38,215 nt of DNA from the NCBI GenBank assembly GCA_030646755.1, contig JAUSKU010000024.1:1-38215 (forward strand). The letters are read 5' to 3'. Under the pieces are notes generated by a model, which worked only from the letters and a program-made list of their open reading frames with translations, did not search any database and was not told where the DNA came from. The position numbers and the translations under genes were made by a program. Shown in pieces: positions 17,379-25,162 of this stretch (the stretch's first letter is position 1; each line of letters starts with the position of its first letter). The stretch is from Deltaproteobacteria bacterium (lineage in GTDB: Bacteria > Desulfobacterota > JAENJC01).

Positions 17379-17765
17379 ATGCAAATGACAAAATTAACTG
17401 AATTAAAGCAATATGCCAAAACCGTATGGTATCTATTAAAAATAGATAAGGGATCGTACCCAACCACCCGATACATACCGGCCACCACACTGTCCTTTCT
17501 AATTCTCCTATGGAGTTATCCTCTTGAGAACTTTGTGTCCACAGGAGGCATGCCCCAAGAAGTAAAGTATGAACACCGGATATTATGGACACAACTATCT
17601 TCATATGTATGTCTAATTGCATTATTGATACACCTCAGGAGTAGGTTTAAAAAATATACAAAAACTCATAAACTTACAAAAGAAGAACTTAAAAACTATT
17701 TACAGTATATGAGAGACGACTCATAACCAACGGGTGGAGCGGTCTAAGGCCGCTCACCCTTGGCG
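17357..17765 (+). mobile_element. Putative integron gene cassette 1
   Basis: GTTATGA at 17356-17362 is the exact complement of TCATAAC at 17721-17727, the first box of the attC-like site that ends this unit. That is the relation expected between the start of a cassette and its own attC. A single short ORF fills the unit and stops inside the attC, as is usual for cassettes. No integrase is present in the window. Confidence 0.6.
17379..17726 (+). CDS. Hypothetical small membrane protein in cassette 1
   Basis: 115 aa, family not recognised. There are two hydrophobic segments (about residues 34-50 'IPATTLSFLILLWSYPL' and 73-85 'SSYVCLIALLIHL'), a basic stretch after the second, and a charged C-terminal tail. 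ATG 17379 or 17385 are possible starts, with no clear ribosome-binding site, which is common for cassette genes. The TAA stop lies within the first box of the attC-like site. A minus-strand frame (17332-17622) is also open and hydrophobic, but the cassette layout favours the plus strand. Confidence 0.5.
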   Translation: MQMTKLTELKQYAKTVWYLLKIDKGSYPTTRYIPATTLSFLILLWSYPLENFVSTGGMPQEVKYEHRILWTQLSSYVCLIALLIHLRSRFKKYTKTHKLTKEELKNYLQYMRDDS

Positions 17766-17771
17766 TTATGC
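17721..17771 (+). other. attC-like cassette recombination site
   Basis: An imperfect palindrome with the attC layout: R'' box CATAAC (17722-17727), spacer CAAC, L'' GGGTG-G-AGCGG (17732-17742), a seven-base loop TCTAAGG, L' CCGCT-CACCC (17750-17759), spacer TTGGC, and R' box GTTATG (17765-17770). The single unpaired G at 17737 matches the extrahelical base that orients attC folding. At about 50 bp it is short for the class. Confidence 0.65.
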
Positions 17772-19625
17772 GGCATTCGACCGACGCTGCGGTTTGTAAT
17801 AGGTCTTCCTTAGGGTGCTGTCAGGCCGTGTCGACTTGATGCTTTTTGGTGAGGGGCAACGTGTCACTTAAGAAAACAAAAGAACAGTTGATCCAACTAC
17901 TCGGTCAGGCGGACAACTGCGTGATTGCGCTGTCGGGCAAATGGGGAACGGGCAAGACCCACCTCTGGAATGAGGTCAAGGCCGGGTCTGGCGACGACAA
18001 GGTTAAGAATGCTCTCTACGTTTCGCTGTTTGGCTTGTCGAGCATTGACCAGGTCAAGCGTAGGCTCATCGAGACTGCGATCCCCGGCGTAGAATCGCAC
18101 GGAGGGTTGTTCGACGGCCTGAAGAATTTGTTCAATGCAGGCGTGAAGGCTGCTTCGGAGCACTACAAGGCATTGGCGGCGATCAACGACTTAAACTTGT
18201 TGTTCATGGCTCCCGTCGTGCTTCGAAACAAATTGATCGTTATCGACGACATCGAACGCAAGCATGAGAAGCTGGGCATTGACGAGGTGCTCGGCTTCAT
18301 CGACGAATACTCGCAGCAGCATGTCTCGCGGTTTGTCCTTGTGCTCAATGATGACCAGCTCTCAACCAAAGACGATCAGAAAAAGCTCTGGGCGACGTTT
18401 CGCGAAAAGGTCATCGACCAGGAGATCAAGCTGTCGACTTCCGCCGATGAAGCATTCTCCATCGCCATTGGACTGAGTCCGTCCAAGTACGCTGAGGCAA
18501 TAAAGCAGGCGTCTATCATATGCTCCCTGACGAACATTCGCGTCGTCGTCAAAGTCATCAAGGTGGCCAATCAGATTCTTGCAGGCCAAGACTTGGAGGC
18601 GGCCATCCAGGCTCGGGTGGTGCCATCCATCGTCTTGTTTTCAGCAATCCACTATCGCGGCATGGATGACGGACCTGATTTCAAATTCGCCTTGAATGTG
18701 GGCAACTCCGACTGGGCAGACTTTGCCAAGGACAAGAACGAGGAGCCTACACCTGAGGAGAGGCGGAAGGACGGTTGGCGAATGCTCATGCGGGCACTGG
18801 GCATACACAGCTGCGACGAGTTTGAGAAGCAGTTGGTCGAGTTCTTGGAGTCAGGCCTTTTCGAGGCCGCCAGCATCAAAGCTGTCATCGATCGCTATGT
18901 GGCGGAAGGGGAGGCGATGGAAGCAAGGGAAGCTGCTCGCAGGTTCCTCAATCGGGCTTATTGGGACCATCGAGTCGACGAGGCACAGTTGGTGGCCGAA
19001 GCTGCCGACCTTACCGCAAGCGCGGGCCTTCTTGACCCATTTGTCGCAACTGAACTCCAATCAGCTCTTGCGCAATTGCCTGGAGGGGTGGCAATCGGAG
19101 ACGCGTTCGTCGATGAGTGGATCGTGGCTTACAGAAAGAGCAATCCGTCCACCGTAAATGACGAGAACCCTTTCAATAACCCGCTCCATCCCAAGATCCA
19201 AGCCGAGTTCGCTACAATCAAGTCAACGGCTCAGGCCAATGTAACCGTCGTCGATGCGTGCATTCACATCATTGAGAACAGTGGTTGGGGCACGCTGCAA
19301 GAGGTAGCGCTGAGAGGGGCGACAGCGGCCGACTTCGAGGCCACCATCCGCGAGATGGAGGATTTGGATAAGCTTTACCGTTTCATGCGTCAGATGATCA
19401 GGATGCGACTTCAACGTGCGACCTACGATGCCCACTTCGGTACTGCCACCGAGCGCTTTGTAGAGGCCTGCCGAACCATTGCGAACGACGCGACATCACC
19501 TCGCTTGGCGGGCGTGGTCCGGCGGCTGCTTGGTGAGACTCTGGCGTCCGAACTCGCTCCGCAATCAAATGCCGCCGGGAAAACGCCGCACCGCTAAACA
19601 GAATGCCGCATAACAACCGCATGCA
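17765..19625 (+). mobile_element. Putative integron gene cassette 2, with truncated attC
   Basis: The unit begins GTTATGCGGCATTC (17765-17778). GAATGCCGCATAAC (19601-19614), just after the gene, is its perfect 14-base reverse complement. In a circularised cassette these would be the R' and R'' arms of one attC. Only the R'' side is left; no L' or R' half follows before the next promoter, so the right end seems deleted. The content is one GC-rich gene. Confidence 0.6.
17861..19597 (+). CDS. KAP-type P-loop NTPase, possible defence gene
   Basis: 578 aa from GTG 17861, preceded by AGGGG at 17852-17856; the frame is open from TTG 17846. A Walker A motif 'GKWGTGKT' lies near residues 26-33 and a Walker B-like 'KLIVIDDIERK' near 124-134. 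This is the arrangement of the KAP group of STAND-like NTPases, with a 'FVLVLNDDQL' sensor strand after it. The C-terminal 350 residues are helical and unrecognised, with no membrane segment evident. Codon use is GC-rich (GCG, CTG, CGC, ATC), unlike the AGG/ATA-rich neighbours, a strong sign of transfer. KAP proteins are often found in defence contexts, so an anti-phage role is plausible but unproven. Confidence 0.75.
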   Translation: MSLKKTKEQLIQLLGQADNCVIALSGKWGTGKTHLWNEVKAGSGDDKVKNALYVSLFGLSSIDQVKRRLIETAIPGVESHGGLFDGLKNLFNAGVKAASEHYKALAAINDLNLLFMAPVVLRNKLIVIDDIERKHEKLGIDEVLGFIDEYSQQHVSRFVLVLNDDQLSTKDDQKKLWATFREKVIDQEIKLSTSADEAFSIAIGLSPSKYAEAIKQASIICSLTNIRVVVKVIKVANQILAGQDLEAAIQARVVPSIVLFSAIHYRGMDDGPDFKFALNVGNSDWADFAKDKNEEPTPEERRKDGWRMLMRALGIHSCDEFEKQLVEFLESGLFEAASIKAVIDRYVAEGEAMEAREAARRFLNRAYWDHRVDEAQLVAEAADLTASAGLLDPFVATELQSALAQLPGGVAIGDAFVDEWIVAYRKSNPSTVNDENPFNNPLHPKIQAEFATIKSTAQANVTVVDACIHIIENSGWGTLQEVALRGATAADFEATIREMEDLDKLYRFMRQMIRMRLQRATYDAHFGTATERFVEACRTIANDATSPRLAGVVRRLLGETLASELAPQSNAAGKTPHR

Positions 19626-19719
19626 CCGAGATGAGGGTCAGGTCTTGGATTTTGACTTTTAAGCGAGGTAGAGAATCGAGTAAATTAGGAACAACCCCCG
19701 CATTGAACCAAAACAATAA

Positions 19720-19747
19720 TTGACAAGTGTATCAAAAATGGTACAAT
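19720..19747 (+). promoter_or_regulatory. Promoter with operator-like repeat before the HigBA-like pair
   Basis: TTGACA (19720-19725), 16 bp, TACAAT (19742-19747). The spacer contains TGTATC...GGTACA, an inverted repeat with one mismatch, well placed for autorepression by the antitoxin. Transcription would begin about ten bases before the toxin ATG at 19761. Confidence 0.7.
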
Positions 19748-19760
19748 AGGTTGCGTATGG

Positions 19761-20111
19761 ATGACTACCTATGTCCTAAAAGTTATCTTTTACCTGTCCG
19801 AAACCGGCAACGAGCCTGTGAGAGAGTGGCTTAGGGAGCTTCCGAGTGAAGACAAGCGGCAGATAGGTGAAGATATCAAGACCGCTCAGTTAGGGTGGCC
19901 ACTGGGAAAGCCGCTCATTAGAAAGATTGAGAAGGACTTATGGGAAGTACGCACAAGGCTGGAAAGTGGCATTGCGAGGGTTTTCTTCACGGTTGATGGG
20001 GAATACTTGATTTTGCTGCATGGATTCATCAAGAAGTCCCAAAAGACACCGCAAAACGAACTCAAGACGGCATTGACCCGTCTTGGGAATTATAAGAGAG
20101 GCAGAAAATGA
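19761..20111 (+). CDS. HigB/RelE-like toxin (Gp49-type)
   Basis: 116 aa. The sequence resembles phage-derived Gp49-like/HigB toxins: 'YLSETGNEPVREWLRELP' at the N terminus, 'KPLIRKIEKDLWEVRTRLESGIARVFF' in the centre, and 'HGFIKKSQKTPQNEL' near the end, the conserved 'F-x-KK-x-xKTP' region. Members of the RelE superfamily cleave mRNA, often on the ribosome. The antitoxin gene follows with an ATGA overlap, giving the toxin-first order typical of HigBA systems. Confidence 0.9.
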   Translation: MTTYVLKVIFYLSETGNEPVREWLRELPSEDKRQIGEDIKTAQLGWPLGKPLIRKIEKDLWEVRTRLESGIARVFFTVDGEYLILLHGFIKKSQKTPQNELKTALTRLGNYKRGRK

Positions 20112-20389
20112 AGAACAAACATTTAGGCTCCAGTTTCGATGATTTCCTTGAAGAAGAGGGTCTTAGAGCAGAAACAGAGGCTGCTGCAATAAAGAGAGTG
20201 ATTGCCTATCGGATTGAAATGGAAATGAAGCGGGCAAATCTGAGTAAATCTGCTCTGGCTGAGAAAATGCATACCAGCCGATCTGCCCTGGATAGGCTCC
20301 TTGATCCTTCCAATGTTTCTGTCACTCTCCAAACACTTGAACGGGCTGCTCTTGCATTGGGAAAGAATCTAAAAATAGAGTTAGCCTAA
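20108..20389 (+). CDS. HigA-like helix-turn-helix antitoxin
   Basis: 93 aa XRE-type DNA-binding protein. 'KRANLSKSALAEKMHTSRSALDRLLDP' (about residues 40-66) is the helix-turn-helix. An N-terminal extension of about 35 residues ('LGSSFDDFLEEEG...') is the usual toxin-neutralising segment. It overlaps the toxin by four bases and probably represses the promoter at 19720-19747. Its stop codon lies inside GCCTAAC (20383-20389), which matches the R'' consensus of an attC site, but no second half follows. Confidence 0.88.
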   Translation: MKNKHLGSSFDDFLEEEGLRAETEAAAIKRVIAYRIEMEMKRANLSKSALAEKMHTSRSALDRLLDPSNVSVTLQTLERAALALGKNLKIELA

Positions 20390-20408
20390 CAAGCCGCTCC
20401 AGACGGCA
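20383..20408 (+). other. Possible half attC site
   Basis: GCCTAAC (20383-20389) exactly fits the RYYYAAC first box and is followed by AAGCCGCTCCAGACGGC, similar in layout to the first half of many attC sites. It coincides with the antitoxin stop codon. The matching GTTAGGC half is not found nearby. Confidence 0.35.
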
Positions 20409-20498
20409 TGAAGTCGACTACAAAACAATTGAAATAAATCTTGAATAAATCCTTATCGCATTATAAGATTAGATAAAAGCATAATGGAGGTGTTGAAT

Positions 20499-20732
20499 AT
20501 GTTATCGAAAATTCAAGAAATCGAAAATGAAGTCCTTTCGCTCCCGCCTCAAGAACGAGCCATTATTGCAGAACACATCATTCGAAGTCTGGACGATGAA
20601 GAAGACCCTGAAGTAGAAAGATTGTGGATTGCAGAGGCAGAACGCCGCTATAAGGAATACAAAGAAGGTAAGGTAAAGTCAAGACCCGCCTCTCTCGTTT
20701 TTAAAGAAGCTCGTTCCAAATTAGAAAATTAG
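20499..20732 (+). CDS. Addiction-module antitoxin
   Basis: 77 aa from ATG 20499, chosen because GGAGGT stands seven bases upstream; the frame opens at 20484. The sequence matches the small 'putative addiction module component' family: 'EVLSLPPQERAIIAEHIIRSLD' followed by 'VERLWIAEAERRYKEYKEGKV'. It binds and neutralises the RelE/ParE protein encoded one base after its stop. The two genes form an antitoxin-first module immediately downstream of the HigBA-like pair. Confidence 0.88.
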   Translation: MLSKIQEIENEVLSLPPQERAIIAEHIIRSLDDEEDPEVERLWIAEAERRYKEYKEGKVKSRPASLVFKEARSKLEN

Positions 20733-20733
20733 A

Positions 20734-21045
20734 ATGAAGCCCATTATACTCCTCCCCGAAGCTGAACAAGAAATGCTGGAAGCCGCATTTTATTATCAAT
20801 CCAAGGCGTCAGGCTTGGGGATCGACTATCTCTCGGAAGTTGAGCGAGCTGTCGAAGCCATTGCAGAGTCTCCATATACATGGCCGATTCTTGAAGGGGA
20901 ATTGAGGAGACGGCTTGTGCGGCGGTTCCCATTTAGCGTTTTATACAGAATAGATCCTGATGAAATTGTCGTTATAGCTGTAGCCCACCTGAGCAAAAGA
21001 CCAGGCTACTGGAAGAAAAGAATCATAAATAGTCGCCTTAGATAA
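20734..21045 (+). CDS. RelE/ParE-family toxin
   Basis: 103 aa. 'LPEAEQEMLEAAFYYQSKASGLGIDYLSEVERAV' and 'RRRLVRRFPFSVLYRIDPDEIVVIAVAHLSKRPGYW' are the two conserved blocks of ParE/RelE toxins partnered with this antitoxin family. The target, gyrase or ribosome-bound mRNA, cannot be told from sequence. A short hairpin AAAGGG/CCCTTT follows the stop (21045-21063). Confidence 0.9.
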   Translation: MKPIILLPEAEQEMLEAAFYYQSKASGLGIDYLSEVERAVEAIAESPYTWPILEGELRRRLVRRFPFSVLYRIDPDEIVVIAVAHLSKRPGYWKKRIINSRLR

Positions 21046-21243
21046 AAGGGGATGCAACCCTTTATGCTCTTTCCCTTCCACTCCCTTTCCTCGCCCTACC
21101 CTGCCGTCTGAAACTCAATAAGCGTTCTAGCTCATCCCTGTGTCATACCTCTTTTTTGGCATTTTAAGTCAGTGTTCCTTGCAAAAAAGAGTATGGGTGA
21201 TAAAATTTGCTGTCCCATCATCTATATTTAAGGAGAATACGAT

Positions 21244-21702
21244 ATGAAAAAGATTTTGATTTATGCGTTGGTCGCATCTGTTTTACAGGCGACGTCACTA
21301 ATAATGCCTGCCACAGCAGCGGAACACCCTGAGAACTCTTCCGAGCATCCAGGAGATGAAGTTACGGCAAAGTCTGTGAAAAAAGGGATCAGCGACCATG
21401 TAAAGATGCAGACCAAGGCGAGCGGAGGGGTACTGGTTGTCCATGACGACAAGCTCAAGAAGGACTGGAAGTTGAAGTTCGCAAAGGTCCATGACCCGGT
21501 GAGGACCTTCGTGAGGGAAAGGAAGGCCATTTTCTTTGCGTGTACCGATTTCAAATCCGTTGAGAGCGATGATGTCCTCGACATTGATTTCTGGATGGTC
21601 CGTAAGGGGAAGATGTTTGAAGTCATCGATACGAAGATCCACAAAGTGAACGGAGAGCCAAGGTATACATACGAGGGTACGGAGATTAAGGAGATCAGGT
21701 AA
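21244..21702 (+). CDS. Exported hypothetical protein
   Basis: 152 aa, family not recognised. The N terminus is a clear signal peptide: 'MKKILIYALVASVLQATSL' with a likely cleavage after 'ATAAEH'. The mature part is small, charged, and contains 'VHDPVRTFVRERKAIFFACTDFKSVESDDVLDIDFWMV', suggesting a compact alpha/beta domain with one cysteine. AAGGAG precedes the ATG. Its last eight bases overlap the end of the convergent fatty acid hydroxylase gene. Confidence 0.75.
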   Translation: MKKILIYALVASVLQATSLIMPATAAEHPENSSEHPGDEVTAKSVKKGISDHVKMQTKASGGVLVVHDDKLKKDWKLKFAKVHDPVRTFVRERKAIFFACTDFKSVESDDVLDIDFWMVRKGKMFEVIDTKIHKVNGEPRYTYEGTEIKEIR

Positions 21703-22474
21703 AGGGGGTCATTAGGAAAGCCCTTATCTTCATGGTTTCCGGACCACGCGGCTTGAAAAGCCCTACTTTTTCGAGTTCCAGCTTTTCAGTCGCCAAATGA
21801 TAGCTTCTGAAGAGCCTGTCCCAAAAACTGAGAATGCTTGAAAAATTGGCATCAAGGCAGCCCTTGCTGAGCGCATGGTGGCACCGGTGCATCCTCGGCG
21901 TGACAACGATCTTTTCCATGGTGGTCTGCATATCGAAGGGGATGTTGACGTTGCAGTGGTGGAACTGCGACGCGGCGGTAAGCATTATATCGAATACAGC
22001 AAGGCCCAACAGCGACGGACCCCAGACGATGATCATCACCGATTTTGCGAGCCCTGAAATAACAAGTTCCCCGATGTGAAAGCGCGAAGCCGTTGTCACA
22101 TCCAGATCCATATCGCTGTGGTGCGCCTTGTGGAAGCGCCAGAGGAACCCAATCCTGTGATTCGCGAGGTGCATCCAGTAGTCCCAAAGGTCAAATACCA
22201 CAAGGGTTGCGACAACCTCGTTCCACCCGTTTAACCCCATTATATGCCTGATGCCTATCAGGTTCGTCTGCGAATAAGAGAGGGAAGCAAATAGAGGCCA
22301 GGTGATGATAAGATACAGCAATACGCTGTTTGCGATGCTTATGCCGAGGTGAAAGGCTACTCGAAACCTCTTCTGCCAGACTGATTCAGTATAAGGGGCC
22401 GACTTTTCCAACAGGAGCATTGTGCCGAACATCACGAAGTAACTGAGGGCGCGAAAGAAAAATGGCAGGTTCAT
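21695..22474 (-). CDS. Fatty acid hydroxylase/sterol desaturase superfamily membrane protein
   Basis: 259 aa from ATG 22474 with GGAGG upstream; a TTG at 22492 is the less likely start. Several membrane helices are present, with the histidine clusters expected for a di-iron site: 'WDYWMHLANHR', 'HKAHHS', 'FHHCN' and 'MHRCHH'. Superfamily members hydroxylate or desaturate lipids using O2. The substrate is unknown. The gene stands alone on the minus strand. Confidence 0.88.
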   Translation of the reverse strand: MNLPFFFRALSYFVMFGTMLLLEKSAPYTESVWQKRFRVAFHLGISIANSVLLYLIITWPLFASLSYSQTNLIGIRHIMGLNGWNEVVATLVVFDLWDYWMHLANHRIGFLWRFHKAHHSDMDLDVTTASRFHIGELVISGLAKSVMIIVWGPSLLGLAVFDIMLTAASQFHHCNVNIPFDMQTTMEKIVVTPRMHRCHHALSKGCLDANFSSILSFWDRLFRSYHLATEKLELEKVGLFKPRGPETMKIRAFLMTPFT

Positions 22475-22558
22475 ATACGCAGCCCTCCACAAGGTATTGA
22501 CCGTTAAGGGTCATAGGTAAAGAATAACAAGAAGCGGGGATATTTCAAGTGAAAAATA

Positions 22559-22602
22559 GCAATGCTGTCGGGGGCAACGGATGTTATCAGAAGGCCTTTC
22601 AT
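22559..22602 (-). pseudogene. Duplicated 5' fragment of the DUF512 gene
   Basis: Forty of 44 bases match 16744-16787, the first 15 codons of the DUF512 gene, so the peptide reads 'MKGLLITSV-A-PDSIA' instead of '-D-'. Similarity ends abruptly on both sides. It is a remnant of a second copy or of a rearrangement. Confidence 0.8.
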
Positions 22603-22768
22603 TTGTTCAAGAGGCCTTACTCCCAGAATAGGCTTGTCGCCACATTGTGGGCTATCAATACTTACAGACTGAACGGGGTAAATTGTATAACAGGAGCGCA
22701 CCCCATAGCAAGAAGAGAATCTATACATAGAATCTCTCCCATGATGGTCTTGTAAAAAGTCCCAAGAT

Positions 22769-22900
22769 GTCACCCTGAACGAAGTGAAGGGTCTCGTATT
22801 GTGTTGAAAAGATTAGATTCTTCGCGGAGTTTATCCTGAGCGAAAAACCGAGATTCTTCGATTCGCTCAGAATGACACAGCGAAGGGCTCAGAATGACAA
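22769..22900. repeat. Block of dispersed repeats (CACCCTGAACGAAGTGAAGGG family)
   Basis: At least three related units in a row, including GATTCTTCG, TCCTGAGCGAA and CTCAGAATGACA motifs. The first unit is nearly identical, inverted, to 11067-11094. Confidence 0.85.
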
Positions 22901-22940
22901 ATTAATGCTTTTCAGGTTTTTACGACCTCATATTCCTTTA

Positions 22941-23291
22941 TTACTGTTTCTTCCTGAGATAGAGCCACGCATTAAATCCGCAGAGAAAAATGGTAAGCAG
23001 GGCGATCAAATGTCGTGAAAGTTCGATATATATCACCTTTTCAAGGTAATGAATTATAAATGAGCCCGCATAGGTTAACGAGGGATCGTGTCTTGACCTT
23101 AGCCAGACCTCAATGTGGGTTAAGGGGCAATACCAGTTAAATACCTCGATAACAAAGGCGAAGACGAGACCTGAGACGTGTACAACCTTGACAGTATTGC
23201 TTTTTCTCCCCCAGAATGCACCAAAGATAAGAAACAGTATCCAGAGGAAATGAATCAGGACAACGATATCAGCAAGGACCATGTAAAGCAT
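22941..23291 (-). CDS. DUF2784 small membrane protein
   Basis: 116 aa from ATG 23291 (AAGGGTGG upstream; GTG 23309 is an alternative). Three to four membrane helices, with the family hallmarks 'WYCPLTHIEVWLR' and 'YAGSFIIHYLEKVIYIELS'. The function is unknown. It is divergent from ubiD, whose start lies 96 bp away. Confidence 0.88.
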   Translation of the reverse strand: MLYMVLADIVVLIHFLWILFLIFGAFWGRKSNTVKVVHVSGLVFAFVIEVFNWYCPLTHIEVWLRSRHDPSLTYAGSFIIHYLEKVIYIELSRHLIALLTIFLCGFNAWLYLRKKQ

Positions 23292-23387
23292 AAATCCACC
23301 CTTTATCACAAAAGACTTGCAATCATTAAGGCTCTGTCAGATAATTATTCGTCAAAACGGTAAATGATACGATATTGCGAGGTAACA

Positions 23388-24842
23388 ATGCCTTTTCATG
23401 ACCTTAGAGAGTTTATATCATTACTTGAAAAGCGCAATCTCCTTGTAAGAATCAAGGCTGAGGTAGACCCGAAGCTGGAGGTTACTGAGATACTCAATCG
23501 CCTCCTGGCAAAGAAAGGGCCTGCCGTCATATTTGAGAATGTGAAAGGTTACAAGATCCCGATAGTGGCTAACCTTTTCGGGACTGTTGAGAGGGCGGCC
23601 ATGGCTATGGATACGACACCTGAGGGCCTGACTGAGATAGGGGAATTCCTTGCATCGATAAAGCAGCCCAAGCCTCCAAAGGGGATCGTGGAGGCTATAA
23701 AGAAGATACCGTTCTACAAGCAGCTCTATTCCATGACTCCCAAGACCGTCAGGCACGGAGAGTGCCAGGAGGTTGTCCTTGAGGGTGAAGATGTTGACCT
23801 GACGAAGTTTCCAATACTTCACTGCTGGCCTGAGGATGCTGCCCCTCTGATTACGTGGCCCCTGGTTATTACTAAAGGGCCGGAAGGTGAACCTTTCAAC
23901 GTAGGCGTTTACAGGATGCAGCTCATTGACAAGAACAGGACGATCATGAGGTGGCTCTCCCATCGGGGAGGGGCCCAGCATTACAGGGAATGGATGAAGC
24001 TTGGTAAACCGATGCCTGTGGCTGTTGCCATAGGCGCAGACCCTGGCACTATTTTGGCCGCTGTGACCCCGATACCTGAGGATGTCAGCGAGTTCCACTT
24101 CGCGGGGCTTTACAGAAAGAAGGCCCTGGAGCTGGTCCAGTGCAAGACGGTTGACCTAAAGGTCCCCGCATCTTCCGAGATTATTCTTGAAGGAGAGATA
24201 CATCCAGGTGAGTTTGCGCCAGAAGGGCCTTATGGAGATCATACCGGGTATTACAACCCTGCCGAGCCTTTCCCCGTATTCAAGGTAAAATGCATAACCC
24301 ACAGGAGAGACCCCCTTTACCTTACCACTGTGACAGGAAGGCCGCCACGGGAGGATGCCGTGATAGGTGTGGCACTGAACAAGATATTTGTCCCGCTCCT
24401 AAGGCAGTCTTTCCCAGAGGTGGTTGACTTTACCCTCCCGATGGAAGCAGTATCATACAGGATAGCCGTTGTCTCCATAAAGAAGGGTTATCCAGGCCAC
24501 GCAAAGCGTATTATGATGGGCCTGTGGGGATTTTTGAAGCAGTTCCTTTACGTCAAATATATCATAGTCGTTGACCCTGACATAGACGTGAACAACTGGG
24601 ACGATGTCATCTGGGCCATCTCCACCAGGGCCGATCCATCGAGGGACATAACAATAATAAACGACACCCCCATAGACTACTTAGACTTTGCATCACCCAA
24701 GGACGAGCTTGGCGGGAAAATGGGGATTGACGCCACAAATAAGATAGGGGCGGAGACCACCCGGGAGTGGGGGACAACCCTTGAGATGTCGCCTGATATA
24801 ATTGAGAAGGTCACGAATAGGTGGAAGGAGTTGGGGCTGTAA
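23388..24842 (+). CDS. ubiD: UbiD-family (prenylated-FMN) decarboxylase
   Basis: 484 aa from ATG 23388 with GAGG five bases upstream; the frame is open from 23364. The sequence follows UbiD throughout: 'MPFHDLREFISLLEKRNLLVRI' at the start, 'HCWPEDAAPLITWPLVITK' and 'GVYRMQLIDKNR' around residues 150-185, and the active-site region 'LEGEIHPGEFAPEGPYGDHTGYY' near 270. The family decarboxylates aromatic acids using prenylated FMN made by UbiX, which is encoded at 27617. Quinone biosynthesis is the likeliest pathway, but the substrate cannot be fixed from sequence alone. Confidence 0.93.
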   Translation: MPFHDLREFISLLEKRNLLVRIKAEVDPKLEVTEILNRLLAKKGPAVIFENVKGYKIPIVANLFGTVERAAMAMDTTPEGLTEIGEFLASIKQPKPPKGIVEAIKKIPFYKQLYSMTPKTVRHGECQEVVLEGEDVDLTKFPILHCWPEDAAPLITWPLVITKGPEGEPFNVGVYRMQLIDKNRTIMRWLSHRGGAQHYREWMKLGKPMPVAVAIGADPGTILAAVTPIPEDVSEFHFAGLYRKKALELVQCKTVDLKVPASSEIILEGEIHPGEFAPEGPYGDHTGYYNPAEPFPVFKVKCITHRRDPLYLTTVTGRPPREDAVIGVALNKIFVPLLRQSFPEVVDFTLPMEAVSYRIAVVSIKKGYPGHAKRIMMGLWGFLKQFLYVKYIIVVDPDIDVNNWDDVIWAISTRADPSRDITIINDTPIDYLDFASPKDELGGKMGIDATNKIGAETTREWGTTLEMSPDIIEKVTNRWKELGL

Positions 24843-24922
24843 AAGATTGAGCAGCTTGACGTTCAAAGATAGCAAGAGTATATTAAGCAAGGATTATGAT
24901 TATTTAGACAAGGAGGTTGCGC

Positions 24923-25162
24923 ATGTCCCAAGTCATGGAGGCCATATTCGAAAATGGAGTTTTCAGACCACTTCAGAAGGTGGAAGCTAAAGAGCACGAA
25001 AAGGTTGAGATAAAGATTCTTTCCCACGATGAATGGCAAAACCGCTTTGACCGGATTATAAAAAAGATACAAAAGAAGGCGGCTCAATATAAGGCGGAGG
25101 AGATAGAATCAGATATCTCAGAGGCCATAAGGGAAGTTAGAGAAGGTAAGCGTGGCCGTTAG
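24923..25162 (+). CDS. DUF104-family antitoxin
   Basis: 79 aa from ATG 24923, six bases after AGGAGG. The N-terminal 'VMEAIFENGVFRPLQKVEAKEHEKVEIKI' is the beta-hairpin domain of AF2212/DUF104-type antitoxins; the C-terminal half is a charged helix that likely wraps the toxin. It overlaps the PIN-domain gene by 11 bp, giving an antitoxin-toxin operon. Confidence 0.85.
   Translation: MSQVMEAIFENGVFRPLQKVEAKEHEKVEIKILSHDEWQNRFDRIIKKIQKKAAQYKAEEIESDISEAIREVREGKRGR

Larger units (their letters stand above)
22475..22940. other. Non-coding gap with gene fragment and repeats
   Basis: It contains a 44-bp copy of the start of the DUF512 gene (22559-22602) and a block of dispersed repeats (22769-22900). 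The minus-strand frame that runs through it has no protein-like features apart from the copied segment. I see nothing else in it. Confidence 0.65.

Noticed and set aside
17332..17622. Minus-strand hydrophobic ORF opposite the cassette 1 gene
   Set aside because: The plus-strand ORF fits the cassette limits and ends in the attC-like site; the minus frame is likely its shadow, though this is not certain.
22504..22773. Minus-strand 89-codon ORF
   Set aside because: Only the part copied from the DUF512 gene is protein-like; the remainder shows no features, and the frame runs toward dispersed repeats.
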